Assembly: GCF_951805225.1 (NCBI RefSeq)
Contig: NZ_OX638201.1
Coordinates: 2,790,001 to 2,854,000, forward strand
Origin: an uncultured Flavobacterium sp.
GTDB taxonomy: Bacteria; Bacteroidota; Bacteroidia; Flavobacteriales; Flavobacteriaceae
Direction: 5' to 3'
DNA length: 64,000 bases
Below the pieces are notes generated by a model. That model searched no databases, was not told the DNA's origin, and was given only the letters and a program-made list of their open reading frames with translations. Both the position numbers and the translations under genes were made by a program. This document shows positions 17,219 through 26,005 of this stretch, piece by piece (positions within the stretch are counted from its first letter, which is position 1; the number at the start of each line of letters is the position of its first letter).

Positions 17219-17926
17219 TTACTTGATTCCGCCAAAAGCACCAAAACACATATTCTTGTGCAAAATTTCGACGCTTCTAAAACCAATCTTCTTCATCAAA
17301 TCCAATTGGTAATTCATTGATCTTGGCGAATCTTCTTTCTCTACATAATCCAAAACTTTCTGACGATATTCTGCGCCGCCAATTCCTTCTAAATAATCGC
17401 CATAACGCTGCCAAGTATACTCGTTTAACAATTCAGTATCCTGAGTAATTAAGTCCGAAATCATAAAACATCCGCCAGGTTTTAACAATTTGAAAATCTT
17501 AGTAAAAGTCGTTTCCCAATCCTGATCATCACGTAAATGATGCAAAACCGCTCCAGCCAAAATAATATCAAAATGATTTTCCGGTAAATCTACTTCCCTA
17601 ATATCGCCGTGTTTTATGGCTACATTTCCATTAGTTTCTTTTGAAACTCTATCAAAAGCACGATCCAACATTGGCAAACTCAAATCGACCAAAGTGCAAT
17701 TCAAATTCGGAACTTTCGAAAGCATTTTTAAAGTATAATTTCCAGCGCCGCATCCAATATCCAAAACATTAACCGCATTTGGAACAATTCTTTTAGAAGC
17801 TTCCGTAATTAATTCTAAAGAAATTGTAGCGTCGATTGTCGCCACTTGTCCCGTTTCTAAATTCGAAAATCGCTCGACATCATTGTCAAATCGTTCTCTG
17901 ATTTCTTCAATAGTTGATTTTTTCAT
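17219..17926 (-). CDS. SAM-dependent methyltransferase (class I)
   Basis: This 235-residue enzyme has the class I methyltransferase motifs: NVLDIGCGAGNYTLKML (motif I), CTLVDLSLPMLDRA (acidic residue binding SAM ribose), GDIREVDLPENHFDIILAGAVLHHL, and KPGGCFMISDLITQDTELL. The target is unknown. It is divergent from the LysR gene at 18254, so that regulator may control it. Its C terminus lies within 115 bp of the convergent DUF3291 gene, in a region with dispersed repeats. Confidence 0.9.
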   Translation of the reverse strand: MKKSTIEEIRERFDNDVERFSNLETGQVATIDATISLELITEASKRIVPNAVNVLDIGCGAGNYTLKMLSKVPNLNCTLVDLSLPMLDRAFDRVSKETNGNVAIKHGDIREVDLPENHFDIILAGAVLHHLRDDQDWETTFTKIFKLLKPGGCFMISDLITQDTELLNEYTWQRYGDYLEGIGGAEYRQKVLDYVEKEDSPRSMNYQLDLMKKIGFRSVEILHKNMCFGAFGGIK

Positions 17927-18253
17927 AGTTTTTTGTTTTTTTATTGCCCACGGGTTTTACGGATTAAACTGATTAGCGCAGATGTATTTTTTTATATACT
18001 TTGCCTGTTTTTTTTGCGACTCCCGATAGCTATCGGGATAAAATGATTTTAAATTTAATAATAAAAAGAATCTGTATAAATACTTTTAATCAGCGGCATA
18101 ACTTTTTTATTACTCACCAAAAAATAAAAAATCCGTGCAAACCAGTTTAATCCGCGTCATCTGCGTGCCATATATTTTTTTATCAAAACTACCACTTTGA
18201 TATATACTTCAAAAATACTTATTTTGTCAATTATTAATACTTAATAGGTATTT
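17927..18253. other. Intergenic region with dispersed repeats and a TCCCGAT palindrome
   Basis: This region between the divergent methyltransferase and LysR genes carries the AATCCG-type repeat (17945-17985 and 18125-18170). It also has a perfect 18-bp palindrome, TCCCGAT-AGCT-ATCGGGA, at 18021-18038. The same arms occur in the tRNA remnants at 7.5-8.5 kb. LysR-type operators are expected close to 18190-18250. Confidence 0.55.
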
Positions 18254-19135
18254 ATGGAATTACGTCACTTAAAATATTTTTTAGCTGTAGCCGAAGAATT
18301 AAACTTTACTAAAGCTGCTGAAAAACTATTTATTTCGCAACCGCCATTAAGCCGACAAATTATCGAATTGGAAGAAGAAATTCAGGCGAAGCTTTTCATT
18401 CGGAACAATAAAAAAGTAGTACTTACAGAAGCCGGAAAATATTTCGAAAAAGAAGTAAAAGAACTTTTTAAAGATCTCGAGCGTATTTCCGTTAAAACGA
18501 AAAAAATAGCCGAAAATGTTTCCGGCGAATTTAGAATCGCTTATATAAGTTCGATTTATTCGGCTGTAATTTCAGAATTGATAAAACATCTGAAAGAGCA
18601 ATTTCCTTATGTAAATTTCAAATTATTTGAAGTTTCAACAACCAAACAAATCGACGCTTTAGAGCAAGGAAAAATCGAATTAGGAATTATTCGTTCTCCG
18701 ATAAAATCTCCTAAAATAAAATCGCAATTATGGTTTCAGGACGGATTTTCGGTTGTTTATAATAAAAGCCTGATTCGAATTAATTCCGAAAAAGAAATCC
18801 CGAATCTAAAAGACGAAACTTTTGTGTTTTTCAACAAAGATTATGCGCCACATTATCATGAAGTTTTACTGGAACTTTGTGCATTTTATGGCTTCACGCC
18901 AAAAGTAGTTCACGAAGCAAACAATATCAATTCGATCGTACAATTGGTCAAAAACGGATTAGGGATTTCGATTGTTCCTTCTAACATTGCCAAGAACAAT
19001 CAAGATTCTGAAATTGGTTTTATCGAATTAAAAAAAGTGAATTTGTTTACGGATGTTTCGCTAATAACTTCAAAAGAAGACGATTCTGAAATTACGAAAT
19101 CTACTGTTGACTTTTTATTGAATTTTAAAAGGTAA
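18254..19135 (+). CDS. LysR family transcriptional regulator
   Basis: This 293-residue regulator has the standard N-terminal winged helix (MELRHLKYFLAVAEELNFTKAAEKLFISQPPLSRQIIELEEEI) and a periplasmic-binding-like effector domain (GEFRIAYISSIYSAVISELI, LVKNGLGISIVPSNIA). It is transcribed away from the methyltransferase gene, and LysR regulators usually control the divergent neighbour. No effector can be deduced. Confidence 0.93.
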   Translation: MELRHLKYFLAVAEELNFTKAAEKLFISQPPLSRQIIELEEEIQAKLFIRNNKKVVLTEAGKYFEKEVKELFKDLERISVKTKKIAENVSGEFRIAYISSIYSAVISELIKHLKEQFPYVNFKLFEVSTTKQIDALEQGKIELGIIRSPIKSPKIKSQLWFQDGFSVVYNKSLIRINSEKEIPNLKDETFVFFNKDYAPHYHEVLLELCAFYGFTPKVVHEANNINSIVQLVKNGLGISIVPSNIAKNNQDSEIGFIELKKVNLFTDVSLITSKEDDSEITKSTVDFLLNFKR

Positions 19136-19653
19136 AGTTGTTTCTACGAATTATTTGAAACGATGGAAATCCGTAAAAAATAATTTTTATAAGTACTTAA
19201 ATTGCATACTTTAAAATAATCTCGCAAAGTCGCAGAGACGCAAAGTTGCAAAGTTTTTTTCTCATTTTATGTCATTTCGAGGAACGAGAAATCACACTAG
19301 TGGCTCGACAAAGATTAGCGATTTTGATTGCAGAGTTTCTTGCGAGGATTTCTCCTCCGTCGAAATGACAAACAGCACGGATAATCAATAGTTACAAAAA
19401 ACGTTATGGCACTTCATTCTATTTTTTAAAGCCACAGATTAAAAGATTAAAATGATTAAAAAATCTGCTCAATCTGCAAAATCTGCGTGAAACAAAAAAA
19501 CTTTGCGGCTCTGCGACTTTGCGAGATTAATGAATCAAAACCATTCGCATTAACACAAAACAATTCGTGAAAATTCGGGGAATTCGTGGCAAAAAAACCT
19601 CAATTTTTAAATACCTTAGCAAATTATAATTCTACTCAATAAAATAAATAAAA
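19136..19653. other. Intergenic region made of several dispersed repeats
   Basis: About 520 bp without a gene. It holds a CTCGCAAAGTCGCAGAGACGC phrase (19220), an inverted pair TGTCATTTCGAGGAACGAG ... CTCCGTCGAAATGACA (about 19268-19372), an AATCTGC-rich stretch, and its inverse TTTGCGGCTCTGCGACTTTG (19502). The CTCCGTCGAAATGACAAA phrase also occurs at 21010 and, in variant form, near 28668. These look like nested palindromic repeats. Confidence 0.6.
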
Positions 19654-20931
19654 ATGGCAGAGCAATCTTCAATTCAGTGCCCAAACTGCGGAACAACTAT
19701 CGATGTAAATGATATTTTAAAGCATCAGTTAGAAGATAGTATCCGTAAAGAATATCAACAAAAGGCAAATGCTCAAGCCAAAGAATTAGAACTTAAAAAC
19801 GAGCAATTCGAAAGAGCAAAAACCGAATTTGAAGCTAAAAAGAAACAGGAAAATGAACTTTTTGCTGAACGCTTAGAACGCGAGAAAAAAACGGCCGAAA
19901 AAGAAATTACCGAAAAAGTAAAAAATAAACTCGCCGAAGAAAATAAAGATCGTTTACTTGCGATGGAAAAAGAACTTTCTGAGAAATCAGAGAAACTTCG
20001 CGAACTTAATAAAATGGAAGGTGAAATTGCTAAACTTCAGCGTGAAAAACTGGAGATGAAAGAAGCAATCGAAGCCGAAGCTCAAAAGCAACTTAATGCA
20101 ACTTTAGTTTTGGAACGTGATAAAATCCGAAAACAGGAAGAAGAAAAAAACGAGCTAAAAATCAAAGAATATCAGAAACAATCAGACGATCAAAAGAAAC
20201 TGATTGAAGAAATGAAACGCAAGCAGGAACAAGGTTCTATGCAATTGCAAGGTGAAGTAATGGAATTGGCGATTGAGGAATGGCTGGCAAATAATTTCCC
20301 TTTAGATACGATTGATGAAATTAAAAAAGGCGCAAATGGTGCGGATTGTCTTCAAATTGTAAATACACGTGAATTGCAAAATTGTGGCTCTATTTATTAC
20401 GAAAGTAAGCGTACAAAAGCTTTTCAACCCGCTTGGATTGAGAAATTTAAAAATGATATTAGAACCAAAAGAGCGAATATTGGTGTTTTAGTAACCGAAG
20501 TTATGCCTGCCGGAATGGACCGAATGGGAATGCGTGACGGAATCTGGATTTGTACTTACGAAGAATTTAAAGGTTTAAGTGCCGTTTTACGTCAGTCTTT
20601 AATTCAGGTAAGTCAGGCAGTTCAGGCGCAGGAAAACAAAGGAGATAAAATGTCGATGTTGTATGATTTCTTAACAAGCAATGAATTCCGTTTACAAATC
20701 GAAGGTATTGTTGAAGGTTTTACGCAAATGCAAAGCGATCTTGATTCTGAAAAAAGAGCGATGCAACGTATCTGGAAACAACGTGAAAAACAAATCGAAA
20801 AGGTAATTCACAATACTTTAGGAATGTACGGTTCTATTCGTGGTATTGCCGGAAATGCTGTTCAGACTGTTCGTGCTTTGGAATTGGATTTTGTTGATGA
20901 AGAAAAAGATATAACAGAGGAATTGGAGTAG
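19654..20931 (+). CDS. DUF2130 protein: zinc ribbon, coiled coil, nuclease-like C-terminal domain
   Basis: The 425-residue protein starts with half a zinc ribbon (CPNCG, residues 8-12), then a charged coiled coil over about residues 30-205, then the DUF2130 domain. In that domain GEVMELAIEEWL, GADCLQIV and YYESKRTK follow the order E, D, E-x-K expected for a PD-(D/E)XK nuclease core; that reading is my inference from the pattern. The end (MLYDFLTSNEF to EKVIHNTLGMYGS) is helical. The function is unknown. It stands alone with a terminator after it. Confidence 0.88.
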   Translation: MAEQSSIQCPNCGTTIDVNDILKHQLEDSIRKEYQQKANAQAKELELKNEQFERAKTEFEAKKKQENELFAERLEREKKTAEKEITEKVKNKLAEENKDRLLAMEKELSEKSEKLRELNKMEGEIAKLQREKLEMKEAIEAEAQKQLNATLVLERDKIRKQEEEKNELKIKEYQKQSDDQKKLIEEMKRKQEQGSMQLQGEVMELAIEEWLANNFPLDTIDEIKKGANGADCLQIVNTRELQNCGSIYYESKRTKAFQPAWIEKFKNDIRTKRANIGVLVTEVMPAGMDRMGMRDGIWICTYEEFKGLSAVLRQSLIQVSQAVQAQENKGDKMSMLYDFLTSNEFRLQIEGIVEGFTQMQSDLDSEKRAMQRIWKQREKQIEKVIHNTLGMYGSIRGIAGNAVQTVRALELDFVDEEKDITEELE

Positions 20932-21040
20932 GAATGTGAGATTGTACGCGGATTTTACGGATTCGCTATCGCGAAAACGCGGATTTAAACGGATTTTTTT
21001 CTTGTGGATTTCTCCTCCGTCGAAATGACAAAATGATACA

Positions 21041-21072
21041 AAAAAGGCTTCGAAATTAATCGAAGCCTTTTT
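21041..21072. terminator. Bidirectional terminator between DUF2130 and META genes
   Basis: The 13-bp perfect stem AAAAAGGCTTCGA / TCGAAGCCTTTTT with a 6-nt loop lies between two convergent genes and can stop both transcripts. Confidence 0.9.
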
Positions 21073-21090
21073 ATTTTGAAGTTGCTTTAA

Positions 21091-21516
21091 TTAACCTTTT
21101 TTGAAAGACATCGTCAATCCAAATTGATTTGAAAGCATCAGCTTATTATTCTCTACTGAATAACCTGAAGTTGTTTTTAACAATTGCGAAAACTCACCTT
21201 CTTTTTTTGCATCGCATTTTTTAGTTTCTGAAGTAAAATTCAAAAACTGAATTTGTCCTGCTCCTTTCGAAAATAAATTTCCTTTAATAGCATTACATCC
21301 TGTAGATCCTGAGAATGTTGACGGACTCATTACGATTTTTGGTAAGACTGAAAAATCTTTTTCAGTAACAATTTTCCCGTTTAGATTTTCTAAAATCCAG
21401 GTTTGTTGTATTTTCTTTTCAACCGAACTTGCAACTGTCGTTGCATTTGCATTCTTAGTTGATTTGCAGCTGTAAGCTAATGAAACTGCAATAAATAACA
21501 TTAAAATCTTTTTCAT
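21091..21516 (-). CDS. META domain lipoprotein
   Basis: This 141-residue protein has a lipoprotein signal (MKKILMLFIAVSLAYSCKST, Cys17). One META/HslJ domain follows: WILENLNGKIVTEKDF, SGSTGCNAIKGNLFSKGAG and KKEGEFSQLLKTTSGYSVENNKLMLSN. Proteins with this domain (HslJ) are linked to envelope stress or novobiocin resistance in Escherichia coli. It lies downstream of a longer paralog with the same domain, separated by about 105 bp, and probably shares its transcript. Confidence 0.88.
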   Translation of the reverse strand: MKKILMLFIAVSLAYSCKSTKNANATTVASSVEKKIQQTWILENLNGKIVTEKDFSVLPKIVMSPSTFSGSTGCNAIKGNLFSKGAGQIQFLNFTSETKKCDAKKEGEFSQLLKTTSGYSVENNKLMLSNQFGLTMSFKKG

Positions 21517-21620
21517 GTAAAATAACTTTTTATAAGTTTTATTTTACAAAAATATTTCAACTATAATGCATCATAGTACACTGTACGTTATTTTTAAAAC
21601 AGATTAAGACATTTCAAAAA

Positions 21621-22385
21621 TTAATCTACTTTTCTAAGAACCAAAAGTTTTCCTGAAGGATTAGAAAGTGTTAATCTATTGTTTCCAATAGTATAAGTGG
21701 TTGTACTTTGAAGCGCTTTAATAAATTCACCTTCTTTATTACCAGGCGCACAAGCCATCAATGTCGAAATTACATTTGAAAATCTCAATAAATCTTTCTC
21801 ATAGAAAATAGTTCCACCAATAGAATTACAACCTCCAAATCCCATAAATTTATTATCGGCAGCATGGATTTCAATTCTTGGTAATTCTCTTTGAAAATCA
21901 GTAAGAACAACTTTTTTTCCGTTTAATTCCTCTAAAACCCAAATGTCATGCAAGCGGTAATCTGTAATATATTTTCCGCAGCCATTTAAGGTTTTATTGT
22001 TAATTTCTACCTTAACTGTATAAGGTGATTTTTCGCCTGACATTGAATCCTGACAATCAAATTGCTGAATTGTAACTGTAGCAGACGTTTTTCCGTTGTC
22101 AAGTCTATACATTTTTACATTCGCATCCATCGCTCTGATAGGTTCAACAGATTTAAAACTTACAGACTCCATTCCTTCAATCAATGATGTAAAAACAGTT
22201 TGGTCCTTCCCTATTTTCAATCCCCAAAATGGTTCATTTCCAGTAGCTTTAAAATAAACTGTTAGATCTTCTTCGTCTGAAGTTACTTTAAAAGTTGTTT
22301 CTTTCATGTTCGAATTTTTAACTGCGACTGACTTGCAGCTTAACACAACAGTTGTTAAGACACATAGTAAAAGTACTTTTTTCAT
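21621..22385 (-). CDS. Lipoprotein with COG3650-like and META domains
   Basis: This 254-residue protein has a lipoprotein signal (TTVVLSCKS, Cys17). Residues about 40-140 contain TGNEPFWGLKIGKDQTVF and CQDSMSGEKSPYTVKVEINNKTLNGCGKY, the pattern of uncharacterised COG3650 membrane-anchored proteins. A C-terminal META domain follows (WVLEELNGKKVVL, FGGCNSIGGTIFYEKDLLRFSN). It looks like a two-domain version of the next gene, so one may derive from the other. An envelope function is likely, but the exact role is unknown. Confidence 0.88.
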   Translation of the reverse strand: MKKVLLLCVLTTVVLSCKSVAVKNSNMKETTFKVTSDEEDLTVYFKATGNEPFWGLKIGKDQTVFTSLIEGMESVSFKSVEPIRAMDANVKMYRLDNGKTSATVTIQQFDCQDSMSGEKSPYTVKVEINNKTLNGCGKYITDYRLHDIWVLEELNGKKVVLTDFQRELPRIEIHAADNKFMGFGGCNSIGGTIFYEKDLLRFSNVISTLMACAPGNKEGEFIKALQSTTTYTIGNNRLTLSNPSGKLLVLRKVD

Positions 22386-22622
22386 ATTATATATTTTTTA
22401 TTATGCCATCACGTTAGAAAAAACTGAGCCAAAGATTGTCAAGCCTCGTTTTTTATGATTTTTTTAGGGCAAATCCCTTATAAATTTAAGAAAAATAACA
22501 CAATTACAAAAAAAATCTAAAAATCAAAAAAGCTTCGAACCCGCGCTACTTAAAAGATTGAGACAAAATACGTAGAAAAAAATAAAACACTACTTAAAAA
22601 AATTACTTACATACGTATTTTT

Positions 22623-22645
22623 ATAAGTACAAATACTTATATTTG
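22623..22645 (+). promoter_or_regulatory. nirB promoter with overlapping ATAAGTA-N4-TACTTAT operator
   Basis: ATAAGTA (22623-22629), four bases, TACTTAT (22634-22640) and the -7 box TATATTTG (22638-22645) overlap by three bases. TACTTAT fits the TACYYMT heptamer known for NarL in enterobacteria. The same arrangement precedes the fused nitrate reductase gene and moeA. Further TACGTA and TACTTAC boxes lie just upstream. The start codon is 27 bp downstream of the box. Confidence 0.65.
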
Positions 22646-22671
22646 CGTAGTAATACTTAATTAAAGAAATC

Positions 22672-25185
22672 ATGATTAGAGTAATAGTAGTTGGAAACGG
22701 CATGGTTGGTTATAAATTTTGCGAAAAATTCATTGCAAAATCAGGACAGGAAAAGTATCAGATTACAGTCTTTGGCGAAGAACCCAGACGCGCTTATGAC
22801 AGAGTTCATTTAAGTGAATACTTTGGAGGAAAAACAGCCGATGATCTTTCGTTATCTACCAGTGAATGGTATGCCGAAAACAACATTACTCTAAACACTT
22901 CAGAGTTAATTACTGACATTAACAGAGAAGAAAAAACAATACATACACATTTAGAAAAAACTCATACGTACGATTACTTAGTTCTGGCAACAGGTTCTTC
23001 GGCATTTGTTCCTCCTATTGATGGTGTCGAAAAAGAAGGCGTGTTTGTTTACAGAACTATCGAAGATCTGGATGCGATTATGGCTTATGCCAAAAAAATA
23101 AAACAAAAAGGTGCAACAGAAGCGGCAGTTTTAGGTGGCGGATTATTAGGTCTTGAAGCTGCAAAAGCCGTTCGGGATTTAGGACTGAATCCGCATGTTG
23201 TAGAATTTGCACCACGATTGATGCCCAGACAATTAGACAAAGGCGCAAGCGATATGCTGCAATCAAAAATCGAAGAATTAAATATTGGTATTCATCTCAA
23301 TAAAGCGACACAATATATCGACGGAAAAGAATGCATAACGGGAATGATGTTTGCTGACGAAGAATTGTTAAAAGTAGACATGTTGGTTATTTCTGCCGGA
23401 ATTAAACCTCGCGATGAATTAGCCCGAGTTTCCGGTCTTGAAGTTGGTTTGCGAGGCGGCGTTGTGGTAAACAATCAAATGCAAACATCAGATCCTTCTA
23501 TTTTTGCGATTGGCGAAGTTGCCTTATACAATCAAAACATTTACGGACTTGTTGCTCCGGGTTACGAAATGGCCGATGTAGCCGCTGAGCAAATCTTAAA
23601 TGGTTCTAAAACCATGAGAGAAACCATCGATATGTCGACACAATTGAAATTAATTGGTGTTGAAGTTGCGAGTTTTGGTGATCCTTTTGTCGAAAATGAT
23701 GCTGTAACCGCAATCATTTATGAAAACAAATTAAGCGGAATTTATAAAAGAATCAACGTAACCAAAGATTCTAAAACTTTATTAGGCGGAATTTTAGTTG
23801 GAGATTCCAGCGATTACAATTCACTTTTTCAGATTTACAGTAATGCAATGGCGTTGCCTAAAAATCCCGAAGATCTGATTTTAGGATCTCGTGATGGTTC
23901 TGAAGGTTCAAGTTTAGGAAGCGTTCTGGATTTGCCGGACACAGCCGTAATTTGTTCTTGCGAAAACGTTACTAAAGGTTCTATTTGTTGTTCGCTTCTG
24001 GACGAAACTTGTTCTAATTTTTCAGATGTTGTCAAACATACCAAAGCTACTTCTGGTTGTGGAGGTTGTAAACCAATGGTTTCTGATTTGGTAAAAGCTA
24101 CTCAAAAATCATTAGGAAAAGAAGTCAAAGATGTTATTTGTGAGCATTTTAGTTATACGCGTCAGGAATTATTCGACTTGGTAAAAATCAATAAATACGA
24201 GAATTTTTACGAAGTTATCGATCATCACGGCAAAGGCGATGGTTGCGAAGTTTGTAAACCTGTTATAGCTTCGATTTTCTCGAGTATTTATAATGACACT
24301 GCAAACAAACACGTTACGACGCAAGATACAAACGATAGATTTTTGGCTAATATTCAACGAAACGGAACTTATTCTGTGGTGCCAAGAGTTGCGGGAGGAG
24401 AAATTACTGCCGAAAAATTAATCGTGATTGGAGAAGTTGCCAAACAGTTTGATTTATACACCAAAATTACCGGAGCGCAACGTGTCGATTTGTTCGGAGC
24501 GCATTTAAGTGATTTACCGAAAATCTGGAAAATACTAATCGATAATGGTTTTGAAAGCGGTCACGCTTATGGAAAATCCCTTCGCGCCGTAAAAAGCTGC
24601 GTAGGAAATGCGTGGTGTCGTTACGGAATGGACGACAGCGCCGGATTTGCCATAGAATTAGAAAACAGATACAAAGGAATTCGTTCTCCTCATAAACTTA
24701 AAGGTGGCGTTTCGGCTTGTATTCGCGAATGCGCCGAAGCTCGAGGAAAAGATTTCGGACTAATTGCAGTTGAAGGCGGTTGGAATTTATATATCGCTGG
24801 AAATGGTGGAGCAAATCCAAAACACGCTGTTTTACTCGCAGAGAAAATCGACAAAGAAACTGTGATCAAATACATGGATCGCTATTTAATGTACTACATC
24901 CGCACGGCTGGTCCGCTTGTTAGAACCGCAACCTGGCTGGAAAAACTAGACGGAGGTTTAGAATATTTGAAAGAAGTAATTATCGAAGATTCTCTGGGAA
25001 TTTGTGAAACTCTCGAAGCCGAAATGCAGACTTTGGTAAACACTTTTGAATGTGAATGGAAACAAGTTCTTGAAAAACCAAGATTATTAAAACGCTTCAA
25101 TCATTTTGTAAACTCTGAAGAGAAAGATGATAATGTTGTTTTTGTTCCGCTAAGAGATCAAAAAGCGCCAAAAGCGTGGTCGTAA
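22672..25185 (+). CDS. nirB: Assimilatory NAD(P)H-nitrite reductase large subunit
   Basis: At 837 residues the gene has full NirB length. In order it carries an FAD/NAD-binding reductase part (VVGNGMVGYKFCE, AAVLGGGLLGLEAAKAV, SDPSIFAIGEVA), BFD-like 2Fe-2S regions (ICSCENVTKGSICC, SGCGGCKPM, GCEVCKPVIAS), a ferredoxin-like half domain (TKITGAQRVDLFGAH) and a siroheme/4Fe-4S domain with CVGNAWC and CIRECAEA cysteines. It reduces nitrite to ammonium in the cytoplasm with six electrons from NAD(P)H. nirD follows, and cobA (47.3 kb) can supply siroheme. Its promoter carries the shared nitrate-region operator. Confidence 0.97.
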   Translation: MIRVIVVGNGMVGYKFCEKFIAKSGQEKYQITVFGEEPRRAYDRVHLSEYFGGKTADDLSLSTSEWYAENNITLNTSELITDINREEKTIHTHLEKTHTYDYLVLATGSSAFVPPIDGVEKEGVFVYRTIEDLDAIMAYAKKIKQKGATEAAVLGGGLLGLEAAKAVRDLGLNPHVVEFAPRLMPRQLDKGASDMLQSKIEELNIGIHLNKATQYIDGKECITGMMFADEELLKVDMLVISAGIKPRDELARVSGLEVGLRGGVVVNNQMQTSDPSIFAIGEVALYNQNIYGLVAPGYEMADVAAEQILNGSKTMRETIDMSTQLKLIGVEVASFGDPFVENDAVTAIIYENKLSGIYKRINVTKDSKTLLGGILVGDSSDYNSLFQIYSNAMALPKNPEDLILGSRDGSEGSSLGSVLDLPDTAVICSCENVTKGSICCSLLDETCSNFSDVVKHTKATSGCGGCKPMVSDLVKATQKSLGKEVKDVICEHFSYTRQELFDLVKINKYENFYEVIDHHGKGDGCEVCKPVIASIFSSIYNDTANKHVTTQDTNDRFLANIQRNGTYSVVPRVAGGEITAEKLIVIGEVAKQFDLYTKITGAQRVDLFGAHLSDLPKIWKILIDNGFESGHAYGKSLRAVKSCVGNAWCRYGMDDSAGFAIELENRYKGIRSPHKLKGGVSACIRECAEARGKDFGLIAVEGGWNLYIAGNGGANPKHAVLLAEKIDKETVIKYMDRYLMYYIRTAGPLVRTATWLEKLDGGLEYLKEVIIEDSLGICETLEAEMQTLVNTFECEWKQVLEKPRLLKRFNHFVNSEEKDDNVVFVPLRDQKAPKAWS

Positions 25186-25470
25186 AACTTTATACATAAT
25201 TATTTAAACACATAGAAACATAGATTTTATGAACTCAAAAAAGGCGTTTCACTTGTTTAAATAAACATAGTATAGTTATTATAAAAATTGCAGTTTCAAA
25301 GATTTTTAATTTTTAATTCTCAATTTTTAATTAAAAAATACAGCTCCAAAAAAAAGAAAAAAAATATCGCTAACGTTTGCTGTCCTCTTACCCTCTTTTT
25401 TACTGCGCCATCATAACTCTCTTGATTGTAAAAAGAGGGATAAGAAACAGGAAACTAAAATTTGAATCCA
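25186..25470. other. Intergenic region between nirB and nirD with repeats
   Basis: This stretch holds a partial copy of the CACATAGAAACATAG element (25202-25275) and a TACCCTC.../..AGAGGGATAAG palindromic stretch (25390-25445). The unusual gap between nirB and nirD is made of these insertions rather than promoter DNA that I can recognise. Confidence 0.5.
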
Positions 25471-25848
25471 ATGGAAGAAATCTTAAATCAATATGAAACC
25501 GTTCACCCAAGTGATGCAACAATTTGGTTCAAAGCCGGAAAAACAGAAGATTTCCCAACCAATCGTGGTGGTTGCATTAAATATAAAAACAAACAAATTG
25601 CTATTTTCAATTTTGCGCGTCGCAATGAATGGTACGCTTGCCAAAATGCCTGTCCGCACAAAATGGAAATGGTTCTCGCAAGAGGAATGACCGGATCAAC
25701 AGATGATATTCCAAAAATTGCGTGTCCAATGCACAAAAAAACATTCTCATTAGTTGACGGTTCGAACCTAAATGGCGACGATTTTAAAATTGCAACGTAT
25801 CCGGTTAAGGTTATTGAAGACGAAGTGTTTGTTGGATTTGTAGATTAG
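25471..25848 (+). CDS. nirD: Nitrite reductase small subunit (Rieske-like)
   Basis: NirD-type Rieske-fold protein of about 125 residues. I use the ATG at 25471 (MEEILNQYETV) rather than an in-frame TTG nine bases earlier. The Rieske ligand sites seem retained (CQNACPHKMEM and CPMHKKTFSL), with Cys-x4-His and Cys-x2-His spacing. Many NirD proteins have lost the cluster, so the retained ligands are notable. It partners NirB in nitrite reduction. Confidence 0.93.
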   Translation: MEEILNQYETVHPSDATIWFKAGKTEDFPTNRGGCIKYKNKQIAIFNFARRNEWYACQNACPHKMEMVLARGMTGSTDDIPKIACPMHKKTFSLVDGSNLNGDDFKIATYPVKVIEDEVFVGFVD

Positions 25849-25974
25849 ACTTTTAAGAAACAAGATGAAAGAACCAAGATGAAAGAAACAAGACAATAAA
25901 GTTTTTCAAATCTTGCTTCTTGCTTCTTTCATCTCCTTTAGACAATCAACTTTCGACTTTTCTACTTAATTCCG

Positions 25975-25982
25975 TATATTTG
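25975..25982 (+). promoter_or_regulatory. -7 element upstream of the DUF4202 gene
   Basis: TATATTTG fits TAnnTTTG and lies 24 bp before the start. No clear -33 element or nitrate-type operator is visible here. Confidence 0.4.
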
Positions 25983-26005
25983 AATTCTATTATCTAACCA
26001 AAAAA

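Noticed and set aside
18021..18038. Operator for the LysR regulator (TCCCGAT palindrome)
   Set aside because: It lies over 200 bp from the LysR start and belongs to the same palindrome family as the tRNA remnants, so a repeat is the simpler reading.
22386..22640. Coding sequence between the META lipoprotein and nirB
   Set aside because: The region is short and AT-rich with operator-like repeats only; no frame with a start and family support exists.
25462..25470. TTG start for nirD nine bases before the ATG
   Set aside because: The ATG at 25471 gives a normal NirD N terminus and ATG starts are strongly preferred.
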